Of a stretch of 64,000 bases of DNA, positions 37,101 to 48,600 are shown piece after piece. Under the pieces are notes generated by a model. That model did no database searches and was not told the DNA's origin. It saw nothing but the letters and a program-made list of their open reading frames with translations. The translations under genes were made by a program, and so were the position numbers. Source of the DNA: Datnioides undecimradiatus (taxonomy: Eukaryota > Chordata > Actinopteri > Lobotiformes > Datnioididae); NCBI GenBank assembly GCA_008933995.1, contig WARS01000071.1, positions 4,866,652-4,930,651 of the forward strand. The letters run 5' to 3'. Each line of letters starts with the position of its first letter. Positions within the stretch are counted from its first letter, which is position 1.

Positions 37101-40100
37101 CAGCAAAACAACTAGCCCTAGTTTTATTTCCATTTGTATACAAATTATACCAAGAGGTGTGTTAATTACTGAGTAATAGTGGTGCTGGTAGGCATAATGC
37201 TTCAAGTCTTTATGCTAAGCTAAGGTAATTAACTCCTGGCTCTGGGTTTGTACCTAGCACACACACGAGAGTGGTGTAAAATGTTATTATCTTATTCTTG
37301 GCAATTAAGCACGTGAGCATTTTTAAATGGCAAGTCGAATGTTCTCCACCGTCCAAAAAAAAAGAGGAAAACGGAACATTTTCTGCGCCGACATTTCAAA
37401 ACAGCTGATATAATGCTGCCGGGCCGACGGCCATGAAGAATGTGTGACAGGAGCAAAACGTAAAACAACAGAAGGACGAGACAGCAGCACAGCGATGCAG
37501 AAATAAACAGATCTGGAGCCCGGCCACAGCCCAATTACAAATTTAATTCCCAGAGAACAGATTGTAAAGTCTCAGTTACAGCTCTCGGTCTGAGCTGAAG
37601 ACAAAGACATTAAAGATAACTGCTGGGAGGCAAGACTTCGCCATCATTCATACTTCTGCTTATTATTAGCTTAAGAAATCAGCGCGTACCTCGTGCAGGC
37701 CCCTTTGCTCAATCTCACTGACACAGTGGACAACGAGAGGGGGGATCATGGGTGCTGTGTCGGGGACGTAGTCTGCAAGCACACCCTGGAAACACATGGC
37801 AAATGGGCGTAAACAGTAAGCACTGGGGTGTGCTGTAACGAACATATGCACATCAAGAGAGACATCGATAATAAATGATCTCACGCACCTCCCCAATTTT
37901 AACTGGTGTGCCAACCAGGCTTGGGATGCACGGCAGAGGGCAGCGCTCGCGACACTCGGGGTGGGAGACCACCCGGCAGTCACGGCACTTCAGTGATATC
38001 TTGCCGAACTTGATCCTCTTCCCACAGGGCACGCACGACTCAGGTTTTATGACCTATAAAAAGACGTTTGACTATAAACTGAGGAAGCTGGTATAGATTA
38101 TGGCTCAACAGTGATGTTCAGCTAAACCAAGAAATTACACTGAGTACATAAAAGCCAAATGAACTGGGCGGCATACATGAGGAGCAGCAGTTTGGCAGTT
38201 TTCACTGAGCCAATGAGTTGCTGTTCAGACGCTGAGTTAAGTCCATAATAAGAAGGAAATGAAATAACAAAGAGGTAAACGTCAATGCAGAGTTTGATTA
38301 ACTTATTAGCATAACATTAGCAAACACGCCAGTGTTGAAGTTAATATAATAACCTTAAGTCCCAAAGGAAAATGTGCATTCCTCATCACATCAATTCTGC
38401 AGTGCTCTCACACAGCTGCCATTCTTACAGTTTTGGAGACAAACTCGTGCAGACGGACACCCCCGTGGCTCTGCGGCGTGCCGGGCGGCATTTTCATGTC
38501 TCCCTCGGGGTTGGCGGGCTGCTTGAAGACATCCTCGGACTTGACAGATTCAGACTCCCAGTCCATGGCAGCTGAACAGGAGATGGAAAATAAAGGCCGG
38601 TGTGTTACACGTCATGACCGGCCTCCAGTCATGAGGAAATAAACTGTCAAATCGCTGTTGCTGCCCAGTCACACTCGAGACATCCATACAAATAATGAGA
38701 ACATCTTTTCAAGCAACAGGCAGCCTGCTTTATGTTGGCTGCATCACCCCAGTGCTACCCACGTTTACATACAGTGTGACAAAAAATCATACCAGTCTTC
38801 CTCCTGCTGCGTGTCCAATAAGGAACAGTCTCAATGGTAGAAACCGCCTCAACAGGTCCTCCGTTCGCTGGGACAGTCACGGTGGTCTTTGTCACAAGGG
38901 TCTCATTTCCCTGTCACGAAAGAATGAATTCTAATTTAAAAACCTGTCAGAATAACCACATACAACCAAATTACGTCAGCGCCCAACGGTAAGTTTTAAC
39001 TTTTGATGCTGAAACAAAATATTTTATTTTTGGTGGCCTTATTTTACCTGTTTGTTGCGAATTTCCCCTAGTGGGACAAATAACGGGATTCTTACATTGA
39101 GGGCATCATGTGAAATAACAGCACACACACTTCATACTTCAATATCAAGACTGGAGCTAAAAACCTACCGTTTGTGCCGCTTTGCCCGTCGACCGAGACC
39201 GCTTGGAGGCGAGTGGAGGACCATCGACGTGATTTCTCGAGGAGCGCTGAAATCAGGGCGTCGGACACGTCATTTGTACCTCCGTTGAACACAAGACCAC
39301 TCTTCCATAAAGGAAAACCGTAGAGAGACAACCGTGCGCTTTACATACCCTTTTCTCTCGTTTCTTGAGTCGCATGGTCCTCACGGTGGAGGAGTCCCAG
39401 TCCTGTCACAGATCAAGCACACCAGAGTCAGAATTTAAACTGATGGCTTATTTCATTGTGTATAATGCTAATTTAACTCAGCAAGAAGAAATACTTACGA
39501 GAGAGTCGTCCGTTTTGTCGTAGCTGATATCTGACAAGATGGAGGCAGACTCATCTATCGTCATCAGTCTGTCAGGAGCAACACAATACGCAGTCAGCAG
39601 TATTTCCCCACAGAGTTCGTTTTCATTTGCCTCCGCCCAAAACAGTTCTGAAAACTGATTTATTTGTGAGTTTACCCTTTAGATCTTAATGGAAATGCGT
39701 TTGAAGGTTCGGAGTGGTTTGAACGCGTGTCTAAATGGTGCATTCGTGTGATAAATAGACGGAGACGGGAATGGAAAATAAGCTCCCCAGTTTAAAGTAC
39801 GCTCTGTGCTGCATCCAAGCCTCAAGTGTCAGGTGATGACACATGCAAATGAGCACCCCCCCACAAGGTAAACAACCCGAAACACTGCACCATATGGCCC
39901 CAACAGAACCTAATGCAGCAGACAAAGCACTGATAAGTTCCAAAAATAGAAACGTGGCCAGAGACTGAAACCATAAACAACCTTTAAAACACGTCTATAC
40001 TATTAGTTAGCTTATAGCTTATATTAGCTTATTACCTTCGGCTGGTATTCAGGTTAGCTGCAGCCTGGCAGTTTGTGTTTAGGAAGGCCAGGGCTGAGCG

Positions 40101-40701
40101 CTGCTCTGCACTCAGCTGGATGCTGTTTGAGGATCCCTCCGTGGTCAGGAGGTCACGGATCAGCTGAATTTGACGGTCCTGTATTAAAACAGTGCAGGCA
40201 GAAGTGGAAAAATGAGACACGTCCTGAACCGGTTAAAGTTAAAGATGAGACAAGATCAACATGTCAGCAGAGAAGCGGCCATATTGATCTGACATACAAG
40301 CTTCTCGCAGTCAGCCTCTGCCTTTTGTCGGCGGCGGATTTCCACATCCACTTGGTTGCGGGCATGTTTCAGTTTGACCTCCAAGGCTCCCCTCTCGGTC
40401 TCTGTTTTGGTGAGAGCCTCTTTGCAAGAACCCAACTCCTGCTCGGTCCACAGCCATTTGCGCCGGCAGTCATCAAAGTTTTTTGCCATCTGGATAAAGT
40501 CTGCGAAACAGGATGTGCATACAGTAATAATGTGGCAGGCATCTGTGTGAGACCTCAAGGCATCTGTCTCAATGACAAACAACAAAGATAAGCTAAAGAA
40601 CCATAAAACTACTCACTGGGTTCAATGTTCTCATTGAGAAGGTCGACTTGTGTCCTCAGCTTATCATATAAGCTCTGGAGGCTCAGCACAGTCGTCTCCA
40701 T
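34183..40701 (-). CDS. racgap1: Rac GTPase-activating protein 1 (MgcRacGAP/CYK4), centralspindlin subunit
   Basis: RACGAP1 pairs with kinesin MKLP1 as centralspindlin and recruits ECT2 to drive cytokinesis. Sixteen coding exons on the minus strand give 631 residues (human 632): 40617-40701, 40298-40500, 40036-40178, 39499-39568, 39349-39402, 39169-39246, 38793-38910, 38429-38571, 37889-38053, 37690-37785, 36824-37022, 36319-36424, 35785-35917, 34762-34888, 34555-34654, 34183-34258. All phases fit. The N-terminal coiled coil (about 29-110) contains [21 protein letters not shown]1 zinc finger (about 292-341) has the His/Cys pattern [18 protein letters not shown]. The RhoGAP domain (about 350-540) has GLYRLSG with the arginine finger at R390 and, two residues on, the serine equivalent to human S387, an Aurora B site. 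The C-terminus ends [12 protein letters not shown] as in human. Reading through the donor at 34762 would end the protein within a few residues, so that splice matters. Confidence 0.97.
36802..36823. repeat. (CA)11 microsatellite forming a racgap1 splice donor
   Basis: Eleven CA units end one base before the racgap1 exon at 36824-37022. On the minus strand the intron therefore begins GTGTGTGTGT, and the repeat itself supplies the donor GT. Confidence 0.85.
37205..37260 (-). repeat. Dispersed teleost repeat A, inverted short copy
   Basis: tctttatgctaagctaagg followed by ctcctggctctggg is the reverse complement of the repeat A core. It lies within a racgap1 intron. Confidence 0.4.
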
Positions 40702-41270
40702 GATGATCCGTGACTAAAGACCCAGACAGACATTACTTACATTTACTTTACATAATAGCAAGGCTCCAGGCTCTATATAGACTGGGAAAGTGTATGGCTG
40801 CATTTAAATGTAGCTAAATTAAAAAACATTGAACAATATTAATGTGCGGAAATGTGAGTTATCCCCAAACTTCGTAACAGAGCATGTTAACATTTCATTC
40901 ATTTGATAACAAGGGTTATAGTTCTGTATAGCTAAAATCGCCCTGCTTTTCAATGTGCAACCGTTAGATAAGTCATTAAGAGTTTGCATTCAAATATAAG
41001 ATACACAACACCGTTACATTAGCCCCACTGTACCAACATCCTCAAATATATGACGTTATTTCGCCGTATTCACTGCTTTTGGTTCATCTGTTGTTTTTGT
41101 TTCCTTTCTGGCTAGTTATCCCTTCAGGGAAATTGGCTACACACTCACACACTCTTGAGATAGCTAACCCCGCTATATGACTGAAAAATAACATGTCGGT
41201 TACGACGGGTCTGACTTTAGCTTTTGCTATATCTCCCATGCTACCGAATATTAGCGAGCAACTTACTCAC

Positions 41271-41470
41271 CTACCGTTTCCTTAGAGAAATGTTAGACAC
41301 CAAAGTCCTTTCTGTGATATTCAGCGCTCTATTTTGGTCCTTTTCCTATCTTAGCGACCTGTTTGATGTACCTTTGTCCACATCCTTCCGCAGCCAACAG
41401 CTGCTTAACCGCGTTGCATTTCAAATTTCGCCGCTAGCCAATGAGCGAAGGACACTGCGCTCGTGGCACC
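41271..41470 (-). promoter_or_regulatory. racgap1 noncoding first exon donor and cell-cycle promoter elements
   Basis: A strong minus-strand donor (CGGTAG|GTGAGT) has its exon edge at 41271, marking a noncoding first exon. Upstream on the same strand are, in order, ATTGG (inverted CCAAT, 41438-41442), GCGGC (41430-41434), a four-base spacer, and TTTGAA (41420-41425). GCGGC-N4-TTTGAA is the CDE/CHR layout of G2/M genes bound by DREAM and B-MYB complexes, and CCAAT boxes bind NF-Y. RACGAP1 is expressed in G2/M, so this agrees with its known regulation. Function is inferred from the motifs. Confidence 0.6.
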
Positions 41471-42466
41471 ACAGAGTGAAAAAAATGACTTCCGAGTCTT
41501 TTTTCAAAATAAAACCGCCGCAACGGTCGCCGGTCGCGTCAGTGTTACTGCTAACTTAAAAACTATTACAATAAAAAACGAATTTTAAATATTTTTAAAA
41601 AAAAATAGGATCATTAAAATAAAAACACAAACACAGATACAATTAAACAAAAAATGTATGAATCCAGGAGAAGCAAAATGTCAGACTTCCGGTCACAACT
41701 TTCAAAATAATTTCCATCCCAGCGAAGAGACTTGGTTTTTTTTCTCTCAGGGCTTGACCAGTGGAAAAATAACGATTGCAGCGGGCGAGTAGGCGACCAC
41801 ATTAAGTTTAACTGAGAGTGCCATTATTCTCGGGCTGGGAGGTAAAGTGCCCTGCATATGTGGCAAAGGGAAAAAGAACAGCAAAAACTTTTCTTTATGC
41901 ATCACCATGTGCACTTATTTGCGGAACAACTTTGGAAAAAGTCAAACCATCCCTGCAGGTATACACGACTTGCCAAGGTGTTTTTGAATTTGACCTCAGT
42001 GATCCTCTTTTGAGGCATTTGTTTTCATACTCCAAAGGCTCCTGTGTTAGTGTGTATGCTTGGGTCTGAAGTTTCTTTAGAAACTGCGAAACTGTAGCGA
42101 TTATATTGAATACTATACACAAAGGTATATAATTGTACATAATTGCACTGTACATACAGCTGGATAATGACTTTATAATTATTATGTATCGATGGAATTA
42201 AATTGAATTAAAACCACCGTATCAGTATCAGTATTCATAGTCATAACACCATAAAATTAAAATGGATGGGTAAAACTGGCTGTTTGTCAAAATTATAATC
42301 AAGAATTTAGTGTATTATTAATTAGTGCATTTTGCATGTCTGAAGGAAACTGGAGTCTGACACACTGATACAGCTATACACCCAGCAGCCTGTCATGATT
42401 AATTTCTGAGCCAATCAATAACCTAAGCAGATTGGAAATGGGCGAATGAGTGAGAGAGAGTCACTC

Positions 42467-42469
<3 letters not shown>

Positions 42470-42513
<44 letters not shown>
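42470..42513. repeat. (GA)n microsatellite before the DPP-like first exon
   Basis: About twenty-two GA units lie some 130 bases upstream of the proposed start codon, in the likely promoter or 5' UTR. A TA-rich run (42688-42702) and a GT run (about 42757-42786) follow just inside the first intron. Confidence 0.85.
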
Positions 42514-42516
<3 letters not shown>

Positions 42517-42642
42517 ACCAGCAGCCCGGTGAGGACAAACTTGCAAGAAGCAGAGCATGCAGAAAAAGCTCCGCAAGACAACAGTGCAGCTGCTCGGCGG
42601 GTTGTGAAGCTACAGAGGCAGCACAGCTTGTGGGGGATTACA

Positions 42643-45600
42643 ATGATTGCAACAACTCAACAAAACATGACCACGGAGCTGGTATGTGTATATATATATA
42701 TATACATATATTTTTATTGTTTTATCTAGTTTTCTTCAGATACAGAGCAGTGCGTGTTCGTGTGTGTGTGTGTGTGTGTGTGTGTGATGTGTGCAGTGGA
42801 GGGATTCCTCATATATGACCACAGTACGATGACTATCGATCAGTGTTACAGCTTATTTCGCCCGTTCGGACTTTTCCGTCAATATCCATCCCGTGGACGG
42901 GCTTGACTCTACATGCGCTGCGGTGCAGGCTGGTGTGGCAACACGACGTCCAGTGCCTCTCACACTTATTATCTTTCTGTCCCATGCAGACTTTTACGGC
43001 ATCATATCTGCAGTCTAATATTCAGATATAATGATTTGTCCCGGCAGACTGTGCCCCCCGGCCTGGACCTGCACAGTGACAAACGGGCTCAAACCAACAG
43101 CCTGCACTGTAAGATTGATTATCCCTCTGCTGTGTAGGTGTATTGTCAGTGAACAAAGACTATGAACCAACACCTTCTGTTTTTTTTCTTTCTCTCACAC
43201 TATTAACACGACACATGTAGTGAAATATCCCTGATACTCTGCAGATTATGATTTAATGCAACTCTCCCGTTTAATTGTGACGTGCACATCAACTCCAATT
43301 GTCTTTTTTTCTGGTTCCTTTAAAACACTGCTCACCACTGTTTATTCATCACAGGCAAGTTACGAGCAAACAGTCCTTTTAAATATATATTACATGGGCG
43401 TTAAAAGTGTTATACACTAGCTTTTAGATTTATTGCTGCATGAATTCTGGTCTAGTTGTCAGTGTTTAAATGTAATATAAGGAACGGGGATCGCTTGCAT
43501 CAGATTTCAACAGGATTTACATTAAAAATATCTGCAAATTACTAATATCCACTGTTTCCCTCTATGAATAAAACTTTCTCTTGCTGCTTCTCCAGAGCGC
43601 AGTGCAACAATTTAAATTTCATTCATTTCCCTTGCCAAGTCAACTAATTAAGGTCTCATCAAACTGTCACTCTGCTTGGAAAAGAGCCTTAATCACGAGG
43701 TCATTAGCACACAGAAAGTGTCCAAGAGACTAGAGGCAGTCGAATTGTTAGTTAAGCTATGTCTAATTGGTATTTACTATGAGGATAGTGATGTCTGATA
43801 TTGAGTGAAACACAGTTCTTGTTCTGTGATCACGCCTGTTAGTGTCATCGAACCCGTCCGAAGCCTCCGTGTGTTATCCTGCTGCATTGTTGTCTCCCCG
43901 CGAGGGCCACACAAGGCTGCGGGGCTTATAGGCGATCCATTACCTGCAAATGTCGCAACATTTCATGCCAGGGTCTCCAATCAATGTGTTTTACACAGCA
44001 AAGAAATTAATGAGGGGGATCTGGGTTACAGATTGTCACGTTTGTCTCTGTTGGTGATTAGATGCAATGATTTAGTGGATAATATTGGCTGCTCCTTGTG
44101 TCATATGTTTGGGTCATGATATGAGACACAGCATGGTACCCGTAGGAGCAAGGAGCTTTCAGAAGTTGATGTAAATGACTTGTGATAATGCCCCGCGTCT
44201 TATCCAAAAATGAAAGCGATATCTTAATTTCACGCCAGAAAAACATAATGCTTCGGTTCTGGTTCAGTTAATCCCGGGCATTAAGATGGAAGACGGCAGT
44301 GATTTAATTAGTTTTTTCAAAGGCAATATTGTTTTAACATTCATCCTCAACACAGATTATGTGACAATGTGACACAGTGAATTCACAGAGTGTATGCCGG
44401 GAGCGTTCTTTGAGCACCTTAATTGCTGATTGTGGCGAAAAATGACTCTGTGCGACTCTACATCATGTCAGCCGCATGTGTTTTAGTGATGCTGCTTGTT
44501 TCCTAAGGCAGGAACTCGGTCAGTGCGAGTGTCTGGACGCGCTGGGGAAAAGCTCCCTCGCGCAGGACCCCTTTTGTACAGTTGTTTTCTTTGGCGTGAT
44601 GGGGAGCATGAAAAGAAGGAGACAGCGGGGCAGCCTTGCAGCAGCGGAGGCTAAAGCGGCAGGTCTTTCATTTCGCAAAGGCTTGTGCTGCATTGTCTGG
44701 CAATAGCCCCGAGGGCAAAAAAAAGCTGCCCAGTTGCTCCCATATGGTGCCTATACCACCTACTGCTTTTTTTTAAAAGACAAGACACACAAAGGGAGAG
44801 CTGTGGCACAGTGAGTGGGAGCACAGATATTCCTCTGGATGTGATGAAAGATATGAATCAATAGTGAGCTGTAGTATCTCATTACTACAGCAGGTTGGTT
44901 ACCATGCAGTCCAGCCACACTAAAGTTACAGCCTCTTCTAATGACGACCTTCACTTCAAGCGAGGCAGTGAGAGATATTGACACGATAATACATACGTGG
45001 GTTAGTTGCTAATCTACAGCTTTCCCTGGTGAGCAATTACAGTGAATCATTAAAATCAGGAGCATGCAGGCTATATCGAATGCTGTATGTGTCTGCCAAT
45101 AGCTCTCCCCCCCGTTTTATGGTCGTGGATATTCCATTGATGCCTCTGCCAATGTCATGTGTGTAATAAACATCATCGCATGATGTCAAGGTGGGGGTGT
45201 AGAGGTATGCAAATCCAGAACCAGTATTCCCAAACAGCCTGCACTGGATCCCCCTTTCCTCGGCATGTAATTTATTGTCAGATTCTCCATGCCTCAAAGA
45301 CGCAGGAGATGGAGTTAAGGAGGTCTCCTGAGCCTAATTTATGAATTCTTAGCACCGCCCGGATTCTGCGCAACCTAGTTGTGTTGCGTGCTGTGCAGAG
45401 TGAGTAATTGTGTTGAGAGTGGCTTGCTTTTTTAGCGTGCAAACTCGATCGATACAGTTGAAATTGTTTGATTTTGTGTACAGTGCCCTGAGGAAAAAGG
45501 AGCCAGTTAGCCGGAATCTCCTCCGATGATTTTTCAGTTGAAACGGTGGAAAGGTCACGATAGGTCCTGGTGCTCCACGCGGAGATGTCATACGTTCACA

Positions 45601-48600
45601 AGAAACTGTGCTCAACAGAGGGTATCTATCTAAAAGTATCCTTTATGGCTGTATTCCCACTATTAATTGTTTCCCTTTGGACCTTGTACAGCTGTACAAC
45701 TTATCGATTCTCTCATTTGGTTGAGTGAGAATCCCCTAGCTCTGCTGGCAAACATAAGAGCTCTCTCATCTCTGCTGCAGTTCTGCGGGGTTTGCAAAAA
45801 AAAAAAAAAAACCCTCTCAAGGGGATTCCTTCAGGAGAGTTATCCATAAAGGCCTTTGGTTTGCATTCTGGCACCTTTTGGTGTTTGACTGACACCTCAT
45901 CTGAGCTTCTACTCCAACTCCTGTGGGATCACGCAGGCTGAATAACATAGACGTCCCACTTAGAAAGGTCTACGTGTGATTCATTTCTGATCTGGCCCAG
46001 GCAGAAAACCTGTTCTGAGATATATTTGCTTGTCCATCACAGCGCTGACTGAAATAAGCCCGGTGCCTCGTTCAGCGCAGCTCATCGTCCTCCTCATCTC
46101 TTCACCTGTGCCAGCAGCTTGTGCTGCATTAGATTCCCTCATGCACGGTGACCAGCAGCCAGTCGGCACCGGCAGCATCGCCCGCCTTCACTCTGGGGAC
46201 TCTGCTCACCGCATCTGTACCTCATTTGCAAGTGTGACAAAACTCCTCATTCGCCCAAATGTGTGATTCCTCCCGGTCTGTCTTAACAACGACGCGACCT
46301 TAATTGGAAGTACGGTCTTATGTCTGGGCTCAGGGGAATGATAGTAGCTGTGTATCCCATTAGGAGGATGTTTCAGCTTTCACATTGCACACAGTAATTA
46401 GAGGGAGGACCTGGAAATGAAAACACACTGTGATGGAATCAGTCAAGTGTAGGGATTTAATTTAAAATGTCCATTTTTACTGTGAGATCCTGGAATCATT
46501 GTGAGTCTAAGTAATATTTTATGTAATACTTAACAATTGCTATTCAAAGACTGCAATTTACACCCAGTTGTTATGTTAAAGAGGAGTTCATACCAATTCA
46601 GTCAAACAGAATGTGCTGAAGCTGCAGTATTATTCAGTATTGACCGTATAGACCCCAAAGCCTTCATAGACTACACTGTAGGTTTCTTTATCCGATGGAA
46701 GAATAATGGTGGATCACTGAGGTATTGTGTGCCAGGAGAGCAGGAGAATGAGATAAAACAGAGTGTAAGAAAGGCCAGCAGATACAGTGCCGTGGACATC
46801 AATCACCCAGCTCCGGCCGGCACCGGGAGTTCAAACATCGCTTAAAAGTTGTCCCTGCAGGTGCAACCAGTAGTGGTTTTAATTTGAACATGTTATGATA
46901 CTGCAGCCGAGGAGATCTATTAAAGATGAGACCTTGGCGGGAGTTCTGTGCTGGCAACCAGTCGAGATAGAGCAAGCTCTGTATGTCTTCCATTCATCCC
47001 GGCTATAAAGTAAACCTGCTTCTTTACAATGAGAGGTGAAAACTTATGAAACGAGTTCTTAAAAGAGAAGAAGAAAAAAACTGTACCGAGCATTTTTATC
47101 TTAACGAGACGCCCGCACTGTTTCTGGTTCAACTGCGCTGACCTTTAATTTTCAGTTTCCTGCAAAATTCACCATATTTCACTTTTCTGAAAATGGATTT
47201 TCGAGACATTTTGACTTCAGTTATGTAAGCACATTGTCAGATTTCACCACTTCAATGCACCATATGCCCCAGGCTTTAAGTTAGATGGCCAAGGGAGGTA
47301 AAGAAGTGTATGTTTGTGGAGATGTAAGGTGGGTGTGTGAGTGCATGTGTGGCTGATAGCACAGACTCAAGGACAGCTGGTACCTCCCAGGAAGCACGGA
47401 GGAACAGCAATCTGTTGACCAGTGAACCACGCAGATGCCCTCTTTCCGCTGCCCGCCTCCCCATGGCCTGGAGGAAGGTGATTGGGGCATTTGAGGCCGC
47501 AGGGGTTAAGCCAAAGGGGTGGCCGGTCATAATGAAGGCTGAACTTTATAGCTGCTCTATGATTGAACTCTCACACTCCAGCGGCCATGTGGCTCCAACG
47601 GCGCCAGCTACTCATTATGAGGGAGTGGAGCGCAGCTTGGCAATGGCACGCAATTGTGTTTAATTGTGACTGATACTGGTGCCGGCTCATTCCATCAGTT
47701 CCCCCTGATCGCATACAGAGGGTATACAAGGACTTGAGTCTAAACTTGGAGTTTTGCTCTCTCGGTAACTGAAACTTGTGATTCATTGTATAGTTACATA
47801 GTCCCATCTACTTCTTCTCATTTTTATTGCCTCGTTAACGAGCTGTTGAATAAATCCCAATCCACCAAAGCAGATGAAGTGGGTAACTTTTTTCTATAAA
47901 AGCACACTGTGATTTCAGGCACCACACATTTCATGGTAACTTCAGCCACCCACCCCCCTCCCGGCGTTAGCGAAACCGCATGGCCCATCAGTCAGGTAGC
48001 AGGTGAAATGAGGCGGTGGCAAAGAAAAATGATGGTGCGGCCAAAATTACTGCTGCAATTAAAGCCCGATCTCTCATATGAAACAGTTTTCGCTCAGTTC
48101 TCGTATGGAAAATGTGTGTAATTCAGCTCAGCTATCTGTGATGCTGGAGACTGGTCTCCATTCCCCTGAGGCTCACTGTACTAATATGCCTGTCGGGGAG
48201 AAATTTCTGTGAGACTATGGAAATGAAGCAGCACTAATGTCCTCCTCCTCAGCTGCGCTTGCATTCACCACCGTGTTTGTGTGTGTTTATTCTTTTCATA
48301 TCAGGACCTGGGGAGTTCAGATGGTCCCCCGCGGAACTGGAAGGGCATTGGGATTGCCATGGTGGTAATCCTGGCGGTTATGTCTCTGGTCATCCTCTCC
48401 GTCATCCTCCTCACACCAGGTGAGAAGCGCAGCAAAGGAAAAGGAGAGGTTGCAGCCTGGTGGTGGACAGTTATATGAGAAGACTGTAGGGTATATATAA
48501 AGCTATAGCCAGTAGCAGGTTAGCTTAGCTTAGCACAAAGACTGGAGACAGCTAGCTCGACTCCGCCCAAGGGTAACATCCTGCAGCCAGCACCTTTAAA

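Noticed and set aside
42529-42642. Extended N-terminus of the DPP-like protein starting at 42529
   Set aside because: It begins at GTG. The first in-frame ATG that leads into the conserved PPRNWKG exon is 42643, giving a short tail like known DPP6/DPP10 isoforms.
43805-44119. 104-codon open frame on the plus strand in the first DPP-like intron
   Set aside because: The translation has no family resemblance, no splice context and no domain pattern. It is a chance frame.
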